From Pseudomonas sp. R5(2019) (GTDB lineage Bacteria > Pseudomonadota > Gammaproteobacteria > Pseudomonadales > Pseudomonadaceae), in the NCBI RefSeq assembly GCF_009905435.1, contig NZ_JAAAMT010000026.1, forward strand, positions 1-64,000: a DNA stretch of 64,000 nucleotides. Direction: 5' to 3'. The notes beneath the pieces were generated by a model, which saw only the letters and a program-made list of their open reading frames with translations, was not told the origin of the DNA and did no database searches. Below are positions 1 to 8,198 of this stretch, piece by piece (within the stretch, counting starts at the first letter, position 1; the number at the start of each line of letters is the position of its first letter). The position numbers and the translations under genes are program-made.

Positions 1-142
1 CGCGATGGGCTGCGAAGCGGCCCCTTGGGCCTGTGACATCTGCCAATCAGCTGCGAGTGCCGGCGGTTTCAGAATCGCCGGGGCCGCTTCGCAGCCCATC
101 GCGGCCGGGTCCGCTCCTACATGTTGGGGCTTGCCCGCGATG
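1..142. repeat. REP-type palindrome pair
   Basis: Two 24-base arms at 1-24 and 80-103 are exact reverse complements, separated by 55 bases. A further half-element (gctcctac ... cttgcccgcgatg) follows at 109-142. This is the first of many REP-type elements of the window. It lies just past the 3' end of the NlpC/P60 gene. No gene is visible in 1-151. Confidence 0.8.
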
Positions 143-151
143 TTTTTGATC

Positions 152-769
152 TTAGCGCTGGCTAAGGCGCAGGGTCGAATCCTGCTCAGCCGGCAACACC
201 CGCTTGGCAACCACATAGTGGTTCTGCCAGTACGGCTTGTTCAGCGTGTCGATGGTCACCGACTTGCCCGTGCGCGGCGCGTGGATGAAGCGATCGTTGC
301 CCAGGTAGATGGCAACATGATTGACGCGGCGGCTCTTGATATTGAAGAAAATCAAATCACCAGGCTTCAAGTCCTTGCGGTCGACCTTCTGGCCGTGGCC
401 GCTGGCCATGGCGTTGGAGGTGCGAGGCAGGTCGACTTCTTCGATGCCGTTGAAGGCGTACTTGACCAGGCCGCTGCAATCAAAACCCTTGCTCGGGCTG
501 CTGCCACCCCAGCGATACGGGGTGCCGAGCACGTTCACCGCGCGGCTCAGAACATTACTGCTCTGTCTGGCCGACGGTTGCACGGCAGCAGCGATACGGC
601 CTGTACCGCGGTGAGGCGCGAGCTTGACGGCAGTGGATCCTTTTTTGGTGTAGGGTGCCGAAATGTGCTTGGAGGAATAACTGGGTAAACGTTGCTCACG
701 GTTGGTGGCGTGGGCAGCCAGTGGCAATAACAGACAAATAGTCAGCCATGTCTTGAAAAAAGGACGCAT
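152..769 (-). CDS. NlpC/P60 (C40) cell-wall endopeptidase
   Basis: Predicted 205-residue exported peptidoglycan hydrolase of the NlpC/P60 family, which cleaves stem-peptide bonds in murein. The start at 769 is chosen because it opens directly on a signal peptide (MRPFFKTWLTICLLLPLAAHA). The longer reading frame upstream has no such feature. The catalytic Cys is in FDCSGLVKYAF, the two His are in NHVAIYLG and FIHAPRTG, and the typical GTPYRWGG entry motif precedes them, so the enzyme looks intact. It is a single gene, divergent from the TM2 gene to its right across about 250 bases, with REP palindromes at its 3' side. Family assignment is firm; the exact bond cut is not known. Confidence 0.9.
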   Translation of the reverse strand: MRPFFKTWLTICLLLPLAAHATNREQRLPSYSSKHISAPYTKKGSTAVKLAPHRGTGRIAAAVQPSARQSSNVLSRAVNVLGTPYRWGGSSPSKGFDCSGLVKYAFNGIEEVDLPRTSNAMASGHGQKVDRKDLKPGDLIFFNIKSRRVNHVAIYLGNDRFIHAPRTGKSVTIDTLNKPYWQNHYVVAKRVLPAEQDSTLRLSQR

Positions 770-1017
770 AGGCAGGGCTCTTGGTTGGTTGGCGCGCAAC
801 TTTATAACAGCTTTTCGATCATTTTTTGTCCCGTTCATCGATTCGAACAAGCGGGGAAAAGTGAGCAAAATGCGTCTAACAGGCGGCTTTTCGGCGTTCG
901 GACCAGACAGGACAAGCGTTTGCGGGATTTGTTCCCGAGAAAGCCACACGTCGGATTGCCATCAGGAAGTCACATTTTTCTTTAGAAAATTTCTTTATCA
1001 GCCGGCAGGGGTCTTGA

Positions 1018-1437
1018 ATGAATGGTTATCAGCATGGGGCTCACACCCATGACACCCACAGCAAAGTGCTGGGGTATCTGCTCTGGATTTTTGGTTTTAC
1101 CGGGGCGCACCGCTTCTATTACGGCAAGCCGGTGACGGGGACGATCTGGTTCTTCACCCTGGGCTTGCTGGGCATAGGCTGGTTGATCGACCTGTTCCTG
1201 ATCCCGTCCATGGATCGCGAAGCCGACCTGCGCTTTAACACGGGCAGCACGGACTATAGCGTGGCGTGGATCCTGCTGACGTTCCTGGGGATATTCGGGG
1301 TGCATCGGATGTATCAGGGCAAATGGATCAGCGGGATCATCTACCTGCTCACTGGCGGTTTGTTCCTGATTGGGGTGCTGTACGACTTCTGGACGATGAA
1401 CGACCAGATTTCACTGAAGAATGCCCAGCGGAGGTAG
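1018..1437 (+). CDS. Double TM2-domain membrane protein
   Basis: A 139-residue inner-membrane protein. Two TM2-type units are visible in tandem. One runs over residues 18-65 (LLWIFGFTGAHRFYYGK, then a hydrophobic hairpin ending in IDLF). The other runs over residues 83-128 (LLTFLGIFGVHRMYQGK, then LLTGGLFLIGVLYDFW). Each unit carries the G-H-R-x-Y turn typical of TM2 proteins. The N-terminus is His-rich (MNGYQHGAHTHDTHSK). No biochemical function is established for this family. It stands alone, between the divergent NlpC/P60 gene and the convergent pyrC' gene. A 23-base palindrome follows its stop. Confidence 0.85.
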   Translation: MNGYQHGAHTHDTHSKVLGYLLWIFGFTGAHRFYYGKPVTGTIWFFTLGLLGIGWLIDLFLIPSMDREADLRFNTGSTDYSVAWILLTFLGIFGVHRMYQGKWISGIIYLLTGGLFLIGVLYDFWTMNDQISLKNAQRR

Positions 1438-1438
1438 T

Positions 1439-1461
1439 AGGAGCGGCGGACCGCCGCTCCT
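1439..1461. repeat. Perfect 11-bp stem-loop between convergent genes
   Basis: The arms aggagcggcgg and ccgccgctcct surround a single A, between the TM2 gene (plus) and pyrC' (minus). No T-run follows on either strand, so it is better called a short REP-like palindrome than an intrinsic terminator. It may still stabilise the 3' ends. Confidence 0.6.
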
Positions 1462-1473
1462 GCAAGGGAGAGA

Positions 1474-2745
1474 TCAGCTGTTATAGCTGATATGCCCATC
1501 CATCAGGGTGTAGCGCACCGCGCCCGGCAGGCAGTGGCCAATAAACGGGCAGTTCTCGCCTTTGGACAGCCACTGTTCACCGGCAACGGTCGAGGCTTTC
1601 GGGTCGAACAGCACGATGTCCGCCGGAGCGCCGACCTGCAGTTGCCCGGCAGGCAGGCGCAGGGCGGCGGCAGGGCCGCTGCTCAGGCGCGCCAGCAGGG
1701 TCGGCAGGTCGAGCACGCCGTCTTCCACCAGGGTCAGGGCCAGTGGCAGCAGCAATTCGACGTTGCTGATGCCAGGCTCGGTCGCGCCGAAGGGCGCCAG
1801 CTTGGCATCACGCTCATGGGGCTGATGATGGCTGGAAATCGCTTGAACCACCCCGGACTTGACCGCTTCGCGCAAGGCATCGCGGTCAGCGCGGGTGCGT
1901 AGCGGCGGCTGGACATGATAGAGGCTGGAGAAGTCGATCAGCGCTTCGTCCGTGAGGATCAGCTGATACAACGCCACATCCGCCGTCACCTTCAAACCAC
2001 GGGCCTGGGCCTGTTCGATCAACTTGACGCCACGGGCGCTGGTCAGCTGGCTGAAGTGTGCGCGCACGCCGCTTTGCTCGACCAGCAGCAGGTCGCGGGC
2101 CAGAGCCACGGTTTCGGCGGTTTCCGGAATGCCGGCCAAACCGAGGAAGCTGGCGGTCGGGCCCTCGTGGGCCAGGCCGCCTTCGGCCAGGTCATGGTCC
2201 TGGGAGTGGAAGATCACCGTCAGGTCGAAGGTCGCGGCATATTCCAGCGCGCGGCACAGGGTGCGGTTGTTGCGAAAGCTGTTCAGGCCGTTGCCGAACG
2301 CGACGCAACCGGTGTCGCGCAGGGCAACCAGTTCGGCCAGTTGTTCACCGCCCAGGCCTTTGCTCAAGGCACCGATCGGGAAGACTTTGCAGTGACCGGC
2401 CTCGCGAGCGCGGTCGAGGATCAGTTCGGCCACTGCCGAGGTGTCCAGTACCGGCTTGGTCTGCGGTGGGCAGCACAGGCTGGTGACGCCACCGGCCGCC
2501 GCTGCGCGAGTCTCGCTGACAATGCTGCCCTTGCGGCTGTAGCCGGGCTCGCGCAGGGCCACGCTGAGGTCTACCAGGCCAGGGGCGGCGATCAGGCCGT
2601 TGGCGTCCAGGCTCTGGGTCGGCTTGAAGTCGGCCGGGGCCGCGCCCATGGCAATAACCTTGCCTTCGCTGATATGCAGATCGGTAATTTTATCCAGGCC
2701 GCTGGCCGGATCGATGACGCGGGCGCCGAGAATGCTGAGACTCAC
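1474..2745 (-). CDS. pyrC': Dihydroorotase-like non-catalytic subunit PyrC'
   Basis: A 423-residue dihydroorotase homologue. In pseudomonads PyrC' is known as an inactive partner needed to assemble the aspartate transcarbamoylase dodecamer with PyrB. The sequence supports inactivity: the metal-binding His-x-His expected after GLVD is replaced by Ser61-Val-Ala63 (GLVDLSVALREPG). The amidohydrolase fold and the LREPG motif remain. Its start overlaps the pyrB stop by four bases (2742-2745), implying translational coupling. The gene is the last of the minus-strand run pyrR-pyrB-pyrC'. A catalytic dihydroorotase must be encoded elsewhere in the genome. Confidence 0.95.
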   Translation of the reverse strand: MSLSILGARVIDPASGLDKITDLHISEGKVIAMGAAPADFKPTQSLDANGLIAAPGLVDLSVALREPGYSRKGSIVSETRAAAAGGVTSLCCPPQTKPVLDTSAVAELILDRAREAGHCKVFPIGALSKGLGGEQLAELVALRDTGCVAFGNGLNSFRNNRTLCRALEYAATFDLTVIFHSQDHDLAEGGLAHEGPTASFLGLAGIPETAETVALARDLLLVEQSGVRAHFSQLTSARGVKLIEQAQARGLKVTADVALYQLILTDEALIDFSSLYHVQPPLRTRADRDALREAVKSGVVQAISSHHQPHERDAKLAPFGATEPGISNVELLLPLALTLVEDGVLDLPTLLARLSSGPAAALRLPAGQLQVGAPADIVLFDPKASTVAGEQWLSKGENCPFIGHCLPGAVRYTLMDGHISYNS

Positions 2746-3746
2746 TGGGCGTTCTCCTGCTCGAATTGGCGTTGCGCGGTCTGCCCGCTCATGGCCATGG
2801 ACAGCACCGCCATGCGCACGGCAATGCCGTAGGTAACTTGGTTGAGGATGACCGAGTGGGCGCCATCGGCGACTGCCGATTCGATTTCCACGCCGCGGTT
2901 GATCGGCCCCGGGTGCATGACGATGGCATCCGGCCTGGCGCCGGCCAGGCGCGTTGTGGTCAGGCCGAACAGGCGGTAGAACTCGCCTTCGCTCGGCAGC
3001 AGGCCACCCTGCATGCGTTCACGCTGCAGGCGCAGCATGATCACCACGTCGACATCCTTCAGACCTTGTTCCAGGTCGGTGTAAACCTTCACGCCATACT
3101 GCTCGATACCGATCGGCAGCAGGGTTTTCGGTGCGATCACGCGGATATCCGGGCAACCCAGGGTCTTGAGCGCGAGCATGTTCGAGCGCGCGACCCGCGA
3201 GTGCAGGATGTCGCCGACGATGGCCACTGAGAGGTTTTCAAAGCTGCCCTTGTGCCGACGAATGGTCAGCATGTCGAGCATGCCCTGGGTCGGGTGGGCG
3301 TGGCGGCCGTCGCCACCGTTGATGATCGCCACTTGCGGGCACACATGTTCGGCAATGAAGTGGGCAGCACCGGAGTCGGCGTGGCGGACCACGAACATGT
3401 CGGCGGCCATGGCTTCAAGGTTGCGCAAGGTGTCGAACAGGGTCTCGCCCTTGCTGGTCGAGGAGGTCGAGACGTTCAGCGTGATCACGTCGGCCGACAG
3501 CCGCTGGGCCGCCAGTTCGAAGGTGGTACGGGTGCGCGTGGAGTTCTCGAAAAACACGTTGCAGACGGTCTTGCCGCGCAGTAGCGGGACTTTCTTCACC
3601 GCCCGTGCGCCGACTTCGAGGAACGAGTCGGCGGTGTCGAGAATTTCGGTGAGCAGCTCACGGGGCAAACCGTCGAGCGAGAGGAAGTGGCGCAGCTGGC
3701 CCTGATCATTGAGCTGCAGCGGGCGCTTGGCGTCGATAGGCGTCAT
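2742..3746 (-). CDS. pyrB: Aspartate carbamoyltransferase catalytic subunit
   Basis: A 334-residue enzyme that joins carbamoyl phosphate and L-aspartate to carbamoyl-aspartate, the committed step of pyrimidine synthesis. The carbamoyl-phosphate loop is intact: Ser69-Thr-Arg-Thr-Arg-Thr in FFENSTRTRTTFE. The later HPTQ and MHPGPINRG motifs are also present. The protein is slightly longer than the E. coli chain, with the N-terminal extension usual in Pseudomonas. It lies 12 bases after pyrR and overlaps pyrC' by four bases, so the three form an operon. No pyrI-type regulatory chain is present; pseudomonads use the PyrB/PyrC' complex instead. Confidence 0.97.
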   Translation of the reverse strand: MTPIDAKRPLQLNDQGQLRHFLSLDGLPRELLTEILDTADSFLEVGARAVKKVPLLRGKTVCNVFFENSTRTRTTFELAAQRLSADVITLNVSTSSTSKGETLFDTLRNLEAMAADMFVVRHADSGAAHFIAEHVCPQVAIINGGDGRHAHPTQGMLDMLTIRRHKGSFENLSVAIVGDILHSRVARSNMLALKTLGCPDIRVIAPKTLLPIGIEQYGVKVYTDLEQGLKDVDVVIMLRLQRERMQGGLLPSEGEFYRLFGLTTTRLAGARPDAIVMHPGPINRGVEIESAVADGAHSVILNQVTYGIAVRMAVLSMAMSGQTAQRQFEQENAQ

Positions 3747-3758
3747 CGCGGGGGACTC

Positions 3759-4277
3759 TTAAAAGGCGGAAGAGCAGGCGTAGTCCTGGCGCTCAAGGGT
3801 GAGCGGTGCGGGGCCGGACAATTTTACCCGTTCGGTGGGTTGCAATGACAGCGTTGCGCCGACCACATTTGGCCGGATGGGCAGTTCGGCGGCGTCCAGG
3901 TCGAGCAGGCAGACCAGGGTGACGCTGGCCGGGCGGCCATAATCGAAGAGTTCGTTGAGCGCGGCGCGGATAGTCCGACCGCTCATCAGCACGTCATCGA
4001 CCAGCACCAGGTGTTGGCCTTCGATTTCAAACGGCAGCTTGGAGGGCCGCACTTGCGGGTGCAGGCCGTTCTGGCTGAAGTCGTCGCGGTAGAAGGATAC
4101 ATCCAGGATGCCGAGCGCAGCGTCACTGCCCAGTTGCTCCAGCAAGGCCTGGGCAACCCATACGCCGCCGGTGCGAATGCCGATGTAGTGCGGCTCGGTG
4201 ATGTTGCGGCGGGCCAGATGGGCCGTGAGGTCAGAGGCCATCCGAACGATCAGTTCGGCGGGGTTGGGTAGGCTCAT
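3759..4277 (-). CDS. pyrR: PyrR bifunctional regulator / uracil phosphoribosyltransferase
   Basis: A 172-residue PRTase-fold protein. PyrR homologues sense UMP/UTP and PRPP, regulate pyrimidine genes, and have weak uracil phosphoribosyltransferase activity. The PRPP loop is clear at residues 91-103 (VLVDDVLMSGRTI). The family segment IGIRTGGVWVA is at 33-43. It heads the pyrR-pyrB-pyrC' set, 12 bases before pyrB and 52 bases after ruvX. The ruvX-pyrR gap contains a hairpin (4294-4316) without a T-run, so I see no clear PyrR-type attenuator. How this PyrR regulates cannot be read from the sequence. Confidence 0.95.
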   Translation of the reverse strand: MSLPNPAELIVRMASDLTAHLARRNITEPHYIGIRTGGVWVAQALLEQLGSDAALGILDVSFYRDDFSQNGLHPQVRPSKLPFEIEGQHLVLVDDVLMSGRTIRAALNELFDYGRPASVTLVCLLDLDAAELPIRPNVVGATLSLQPTERVKLSGPAPLTLERQDYACSSAF

Positions 4278-4293
4278 GCTTGCTCCTCGAGAC

Positions 4294-4316
4294 GCCGGGC
4301 ATCAGGCGTGCCCGGC
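4294..4316 (-). other. Stem-loop in the ruvX-pyrR gap
   Basis: An 8-bp perfect stem (gccgggca / tgcccggc) with a 7-base loop lies between the ruvX stop and the pyrR start. No run of T follows on the minus strand. It could slow RNA decay or partly separate ruvX from pyrR expression. It is not a standard terminator. Confidence 0.45.
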
Positions 4317-4329
4317 TTGAAAGCGGTTA

Positions 4330-4770
4330 TCAGGATTGCAGTTGGCCGATATTGGCATCCAGCCAGCCTTGCAGCAGCAGGGCGGCGGCGATGGCGTCCA
4401 CCGGGTTGTCGCGATAGCTGCCACGCTGCCCGCCTCGGGCCATGCGTTCGCCCTTGGCTTCGAAGGTAGTCAGGCGTTCATCGTGGGTGTGCACGGGCAG
4501 GTTGAAGCGGCCATTGAGCTGGCGCGAGAACTTCTCGGCCTTGGCGCTCATCTCGCTGGGAGTGCCGTCCATGTTCAGCGGCAGGCCGACGACCATTGCG
4601 TCTGGCTTCCATTCCTTGACCAGGGCTTCGATTTTGCTCCAGTCCGGCACGCCTTGTTGCGCCTTGAGGGTACACAACTCGCGGGCCTGACCGGTGATGA
4701 CCTGGCCGACGGCGACGCCGATCTGCCGGCTGCCGTAGTCAAAACCCAGCAATAAACGAACCGCGGCCAT
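4330..4770 (-). CDS. ruvX: Holliday junction resolvase-like RuvX/YqgF
   Basis: A 146-residue RNase H-fold protein of the YqgF family. It is linked in the literature to processing of the 16S rRNA 5' end and to Holliday junction-type nuclease activity. The first catalytic Asp is Asp11 in LLGFDYGSRQIGVAVG. VVGLPLNMDGTPS, HDERLTT and the C-terminal DAIAAALLLQ complete the active-site motifs. Its start shares one base with the yqgE stop (TGATG at 4770), so the two are translationally coupled. The yqgE-ruvX-pyrR order is standard in Pseudomonas. Confidence 0.95.
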   Translation of the reverse strand: MAAVRLLLGFDYGSRQIGVAVGQVITGQARELCTLKAQQGVPDWSKIEALVKEWKPDAMVVGLPLNMDGTPSEMSAKAEKFSRQLNGRFNLPVHTHDERLTTFEAKGERMARGGQRGSYRDNPVDAIAAALLLQGWLDANIGQLQS

Positions 4771-5345
4771 CAGGCGTGCCCTGCCTGGTTGGTGAGCAGG
4801 CTCAAATCCACATGCAACAGTTTGGCGGCGGCATTGAGGCGCAAATCGCTGGCCGTGCCGAAGATGATCTCGGCATCGAACGGGCAGTTGAGCCAGACGT
4901 TATCGGCCAGCTCCGCTTCCAGTTGCCCGGCTTCCCAGCCGGCGTAGCCGAGGGTGATCAGGCTTTGCTTGGGGCCGATGTCATCGGCGATGGCGAAGAG
5001 GATGTCCTGGGAAGTGGACAACGACAGCCCGCCCAGGTCGACCGTGGCTTGATAGACATGGTTCGGGTCGGTGGGGTGCAGCACGAAGCCGCGATCGGTT
5101 TGCACCGGCCCGCCGATGTAGATCGGCACGCCCTGACAGCGTGCCGGCGGATCGACGTTCGGACGCAGCTGCTCGAGGATATCGGCCAGGTTCAGGTCCT
5201 GCGGTCGGTTGACCACCAGGCCCATGGCCCCGCGCTCGGTATGCTCGACGATGTAAGTCAAGGTGTGGGCAAAATTCGGATCGGCCATGTGCGGCATGGC
5301 GATCAGGAATTGATGCTTGAGGTAACTCGGGCTGACGTTCTTCAT
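4770..5345 (-). CDS. yqgE: UPF0301 protein YqgE (AlgH)
   Basis: A 191-residue UPF0301 protein, called AlgH in Pseudomonas because of an early link to alginate expression. Its molecular function is not established. The start at 5345 is used because the family N-terminus (MKNVSPSYLKHQFLIAMPHM) begins there. The frame upstream is only translated REP sequence. GLVVNRP and GYAGWEAGQLE are typical family segments. The gene overlaps ruvX by one base and lies downstream of tonB, separated from it by a REP palindrome (5423-5509). Confidence 0.93.
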   Translation of the reverse strand: MKNVSPSYLKHQFLIAMPHMADPNFAHTLTYIVEHTERGAMGLVVNRPQDLNLADILEQLRPNVDPPARCQGVPIYIGGPVQTDRGFVLHPTDPNHVYQATVDLGGLSLSTSQDILFAIADDIGPKQSLITLGYAGWEAGQLEAELADNVWLNCPFDAEIIFGTASDLRLNAAAKLLHVDLSLLTNQAGHA

Positions 5346-5422
5346 GAGTACTAGTGTGGCTTTGGCTTGGCAGCCTGACAAGCGTAGGTGAGGGCAATCT
5401 CCTCTCCTGCGATCACAAAGAT

Positions 5423-5509
5423 GTGGGAGCGGATTTATCCGCGAATAGATACACCGCGCAATTCCTGAAAAACCGCGGTGTCTGGATTCGCGGATAAATC
5501 CGCTCCCAC
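5423..5509. repeat. REP palindrome pair, 'gcggataaatccgc' family
   Basis: The arms 5423-5446 and 5486-5509 are exact 24-base inverted copies around a 39-base spacer that includes ccgcggtg. The element sits between tonB and yqgE in the same direction, so it would fold in any tonB-yqgE read-through RNA. The same arms recur at 27736-27822 and 59936-60022. Confidence 0.9.
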
Positions 5510-5554
5510 GAGGTCGCGCCGACACCGGCTTCCCTCAGCGGGGGCGTTTTGGAG

Positions 5555-6460
5555 TCAGTTACTGGACAAGCGATCGCCACGGGCGAAGCGCCAGGTACGG
5601 ATGATTTCCAGCCGGTCGATATCGGCAAGGTCACCAGTAAACGGTGCAAATGGCGCCGCCAGGCGCACGATGCGCTGGGCAGCCTGGTCCAGCAGTGGCT
5701 GGCCGGACGATTCGAGCACCAGCACTTCGTACAGTGAGCCGTCGCGGTTGATCGACACCAGCAGTCGCAGGCTGCCGTAGATCTGCTGGCGGCGGGCTTC
5801 GTCGGGGTAATTGAGGTTGCCGATGCGTTCGACCTTCTTGCGCCATTCGTCCTTGTACCAGGCGCCCTTGTCTCGGCTGGTCGAGGCCGCGCTCAAGCGA
5901 TGGATGCGCGGGCGCTTGGCGTACAGCTGTTGTTCGTTGGACAGTTCGGCCTCAAGGCTGGCGATCTGGTCCGACAGTTGCGAGCTGTCGAAATCCGGCG
6001 TCACGGCCTGTGGCTTGGGGGCCGGCTTGGTCGGTTGTGGCCTGGTTTCGACCTTTTGCGGCTTGGGTGCACGCGTGGTGACGGCGGCCTTGGGCGGCTG
6101 CGGCTCAGGCTTGACCTCGGGCTTGGGGGCCGGAGGCGGTGTCACCTTGTTGATCTTGTTGTCCTGGAACGGTGCCACTTCGGTGGTTTTCGGCACTGCC
6201 TTCTTGTCCAGCGTACCGCTGCCTTGCTGGTTTTCCTGGGCAGCGAAATCGGCCTTTTTCGGCGCCACTTCACTTTTGAACGTGGCCAGGGTGATTTCCA
6301 TGCTGCGGCTGATCTGTTCCGGCTTGCTGAACGAGAAGCCCACCCCGAGGATCAGCGCCAGGTGCAGCAGGGCCGCCAAAAACAGGGTAAAGCCGAGCCT
6401 GTCCGCCGGGCGTACGCCAGAGTGGGAGAGTTCAGGTGGGATGTCGGCAAAAACGGTCAT
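5555..6460 (-). CDS. tonB3: TonB-family energy transducer (TonB3-like)
   Basis: A 301-residue TonB protein: a cytoplasmic N-terminus, a membrane anchor at about residues 22-44 (LGFTLFLAALLHLALILGV), a long Pro/Lys-rich periplasmic spacer (about 95-160, rich in PKP and KPEPQPPK repeats), and a C-terminal TonB domain from about 205 (YPDEARRQQIYGSLRLLVSI). It transmits proton-motive force from ExbB/ExbD to outer-membrane receptors. No exbBD genes are nearby. The position beside gshB and pilG matches P. aeruginosa tonB3, which has been reported to affect twitching motility. Assignment to TonB3 rests on that context, so the symbol is an inference. Confidence 0.9.
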   Translation of the reverse strand: MTVFADIPPELSHSGVRPADRLGFTLFLAALLHLALILGVGFSFSKPEQISRSMEITLATFKSEVAPKKADFAAQENQQGSGTLDKKAVPKTTEVAPFQDNKINKVTPPPAPKPEVKPEPQPPKAAVTTRAPKPQKVETRPQPTKPAPKPQAVTPDFDSSQLSDQIASLEAELSNEQQLYAKRPRIHRLSAASTSRDKGAWYKDEWRKKVERIGNLNYPDEARRQQIYGSLRLLVSINRDGSLYEVLVLESSGQPLLDQAAQRIVRLAAPFAPFTGDLADIDRLEIIRTWRFARGDRLSSN

Positions 6461-6567
6461 CGATTATCCAGCAGGCCTGCAACACGGGAAAACCCGGCAG
6501 TGAGCACGTCCCGAGTAAAAAGGGCGTGCATCATAACGCACTGCGCGATGTTTCCCCGTGTTCTGCG

Positions 6568-7521
6568 TCAGCGGGCCTTGAGCTTGCGATCAATGGCGTC
6601 CATCAGCTGGGCGCCGATTTGGGTGCCAAAGGCGTTGTCGATTTCACGGATGCAGGTCGGGCTGGTGACGTTGATCTCGGTCAGGTGCTCGCCGATCACG
6701 TCCAGGCCCACGAACAGCAGGCCCTTTTCACGCAGGGTCGGGCCGACCTGTTCGGCGATCCAGCGATCCCGGTCGGTCAGCGGGCGGGCTTCGCCACGGC
6801 CGCCGGCGGCCAGGTTGCCGCGGGTCTCGCCAGCGGCCGGAATCCGCGCCAGGCAATAGGGTACCGGCTCACCGTCGATCATCAGGATGCGCTTGTCGCC
6901 GTCCTTGATGGCCGGCAGATAGCCCTGGGCCATGGTCTGCTGGGTGCCATGCACGGTCAGGGCTTCGAGAATCACCGAAAGGTTCGGGTCATCGCGGCGA
7001 TGACGGAAAATCGACGCGCCGCCCATGCCGTCCAGCGGCTTGAAGATCACGTCGTGGTGATGGTCGGCGAACTCGCGAAGGATGTCGGCGCGGCGGCTCA
7101 CAACGGTCGGCGGAGTGCACTGCGGGAACAGCGTGGCAAACAGCTTTTCGTTGCAGTCGCGCAGGCTCTGGGGCTTGTTGACCACCAGTACGCCATCGCG
7201 CTCGGCTTGCTCGAGCAGGTAGGTCGAATACACGAACTCCATGTCGAAGGGCGGGTCCTTGCGCATCAGGATCACGTCCAGATCGCTCAGGGCGGTGTCG
7301 CTTTCGGCGTCGAGTTCAAACCAGCGTTTCGGGTCGGCGAAGACTTCCAGTGGGCGCATGCGCGCGCGGGCCTGGCCGTCTTTCTGGTAGAGGTCGTGCT
7401 GTTCCATGTAGAACAACGACCAGCCGCGCTCCTGGGCGGCGAGCAGCATGGCCAGCGAGCTGTCCTTTTTATAGGAGATGCGCGCGATGGGGTCCATGAC
7501 AATCCCGAGGCGAATGCTCAT
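6568..7521 (-). CDS. gshB: Glutathione synthetase
   Basis: A 317-residue ATP-grasp enzyme that adds glycine to gamma-glutamylcysteine with ATP to make glutathione in the cytoplasm. Family motifs are clear: MDPI near the N-terminus, VVNKPQSLRDCNEKL, FKPLDGMGGASIFR (ATP-grasp lysine and glycine loop) and the C-terminal FVGLDVIGEHLTEINVTSPT. The length matches the bacterial GshB family. It is divergent from pilG across about 220 bases and followed on the same strand by tonB. gshB next to pilG is conserved in Pseudomonas, but no functional link is evident from the sequence. Confidence 0.97.
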   Translation of the reverse strand: MSIRLGIVMDPIARISYKKDSSLAMLLAAQERGWSLFYMEQHDLYQKDGQARARMRPLEVFADPKRWFELDAESDTALSDLDVILMRKDPPFDMEFVYSTYLLEQAERDGVLVVNKPQSLRDCNEKLFATLFPQCTPPTVVSRRADILREFADHHHDVIFKPLDGMGGASIFRHRRDDPNLSVILEALTVHGTQQTMAQGYLPAIKDGDKRILMIDGEPVPYCLARIPAAGETRGNLAAGGRGEARPLTDRDRWIAEQVGPTLREKGLLFVGLDVIGEHLTEINVTSPTCIREIDNAFGTQIGAQLMDAIDRKLKAR

Positions 7522-7741
7522 GGGGGTCTATCCTCTGGGCGGCGAAATAAAGTGGCGTCAGGGTGGCGCCAGCACGCGATGCGGTCAAGAAAAAACACGC
7601 GTCGCAGGCGCCGCGCCGCAGCCCGGCAGTGGTTGATGGAACGCACTGCCAGAGTGTGCTACAAAGTCTCGGCACGGGCTTTGCGCCGCTGTCTTTAGCG
7701 CGCTGGCCGGCTCCGGCTCCCGAGACGATGATCGAGTGAAC

Positions 7742-8152
7742 ATGGAACAGCATTCCCCGGCATTGAAAGTCATGGTCATCGATGACTCGAAGACAATCCG
7801 CCGCACGGCACAAATGCTGTTGAAGGACGTCGGCTGCGAAGTGCTCACGGCCATCGACGGCTTTGACGCTCTGGCCAAGGTCGCCGATCACCACCCCAGC
7901 ATCATCTTCATCGACATCATGATGCCGCGCCTGGATGGATACCAAACCTGCGCAATGATCAAGAACAACCCGGCCTTCAAGGCAACACCGGTGATCATGC
8001 TGTCATCGCGTGATGATCTGTTCGACAAGGCCAAGGGCCGGATCGTCGGCTCGGAACAGTTTTTGACCAAACCTTTCAGCAAGGAAGAGCTGCTGAGCGC
8101 CATTCGGGCGCACGTCCCGGGTTTCGCCGCAGAAGAACAATACGCACCCTGA
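7742..8152 (+). CDS. pilG: Type IV pilus response regulator PilG
   Basis: A 136-residue single-domain CheY-like receiver. The acidic pocket is Asp14-Asp15, the phospho-acceptor is Asp58 (IIFIDIMMPRLDGYQ), and the lysine is in FLTKPF. The ATG at 7742 is preferred over a GTG six bases upstream because it gives the family start MEQHSPALKVMVIDD. In P. aeruginosa PilG receives phosphate from ChpA and promotes pilus extension. It is the first gene of the Pil-Chp run pilG-pilH-pilI-pilJ-chpA-chpC. Its promoter must lie in the 220-base gap shared with gshB; no confident promoter hexamers were identified there. Confidence 0.95.
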   Translation: MEQHSPALKVMVIDDSKTIRRTAQMLLKDVGCEVLTAIDGFDALAKVADHHPSIIFIDIMMPRLDGYQTCAMIKNNPAFKATPVIMLSSRDDLFDKAKGRIVGSEQFLTKPFSKEELLSAIRAHVPGFAAEEQYAP

Positions 8153-8198
8153 CGTGCGGGCCTTTGCCCGTGGCGTCTTTTTGAGAGTGGGGAAGAGC

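Noticed and set aside
4294..4316. PyrR-dependent attenuator before pyrR
   Set aside because: The hairpin lacks a T-run and no alternative anti-terminator pairing was apparent, so it is reported only as a stem-loop.
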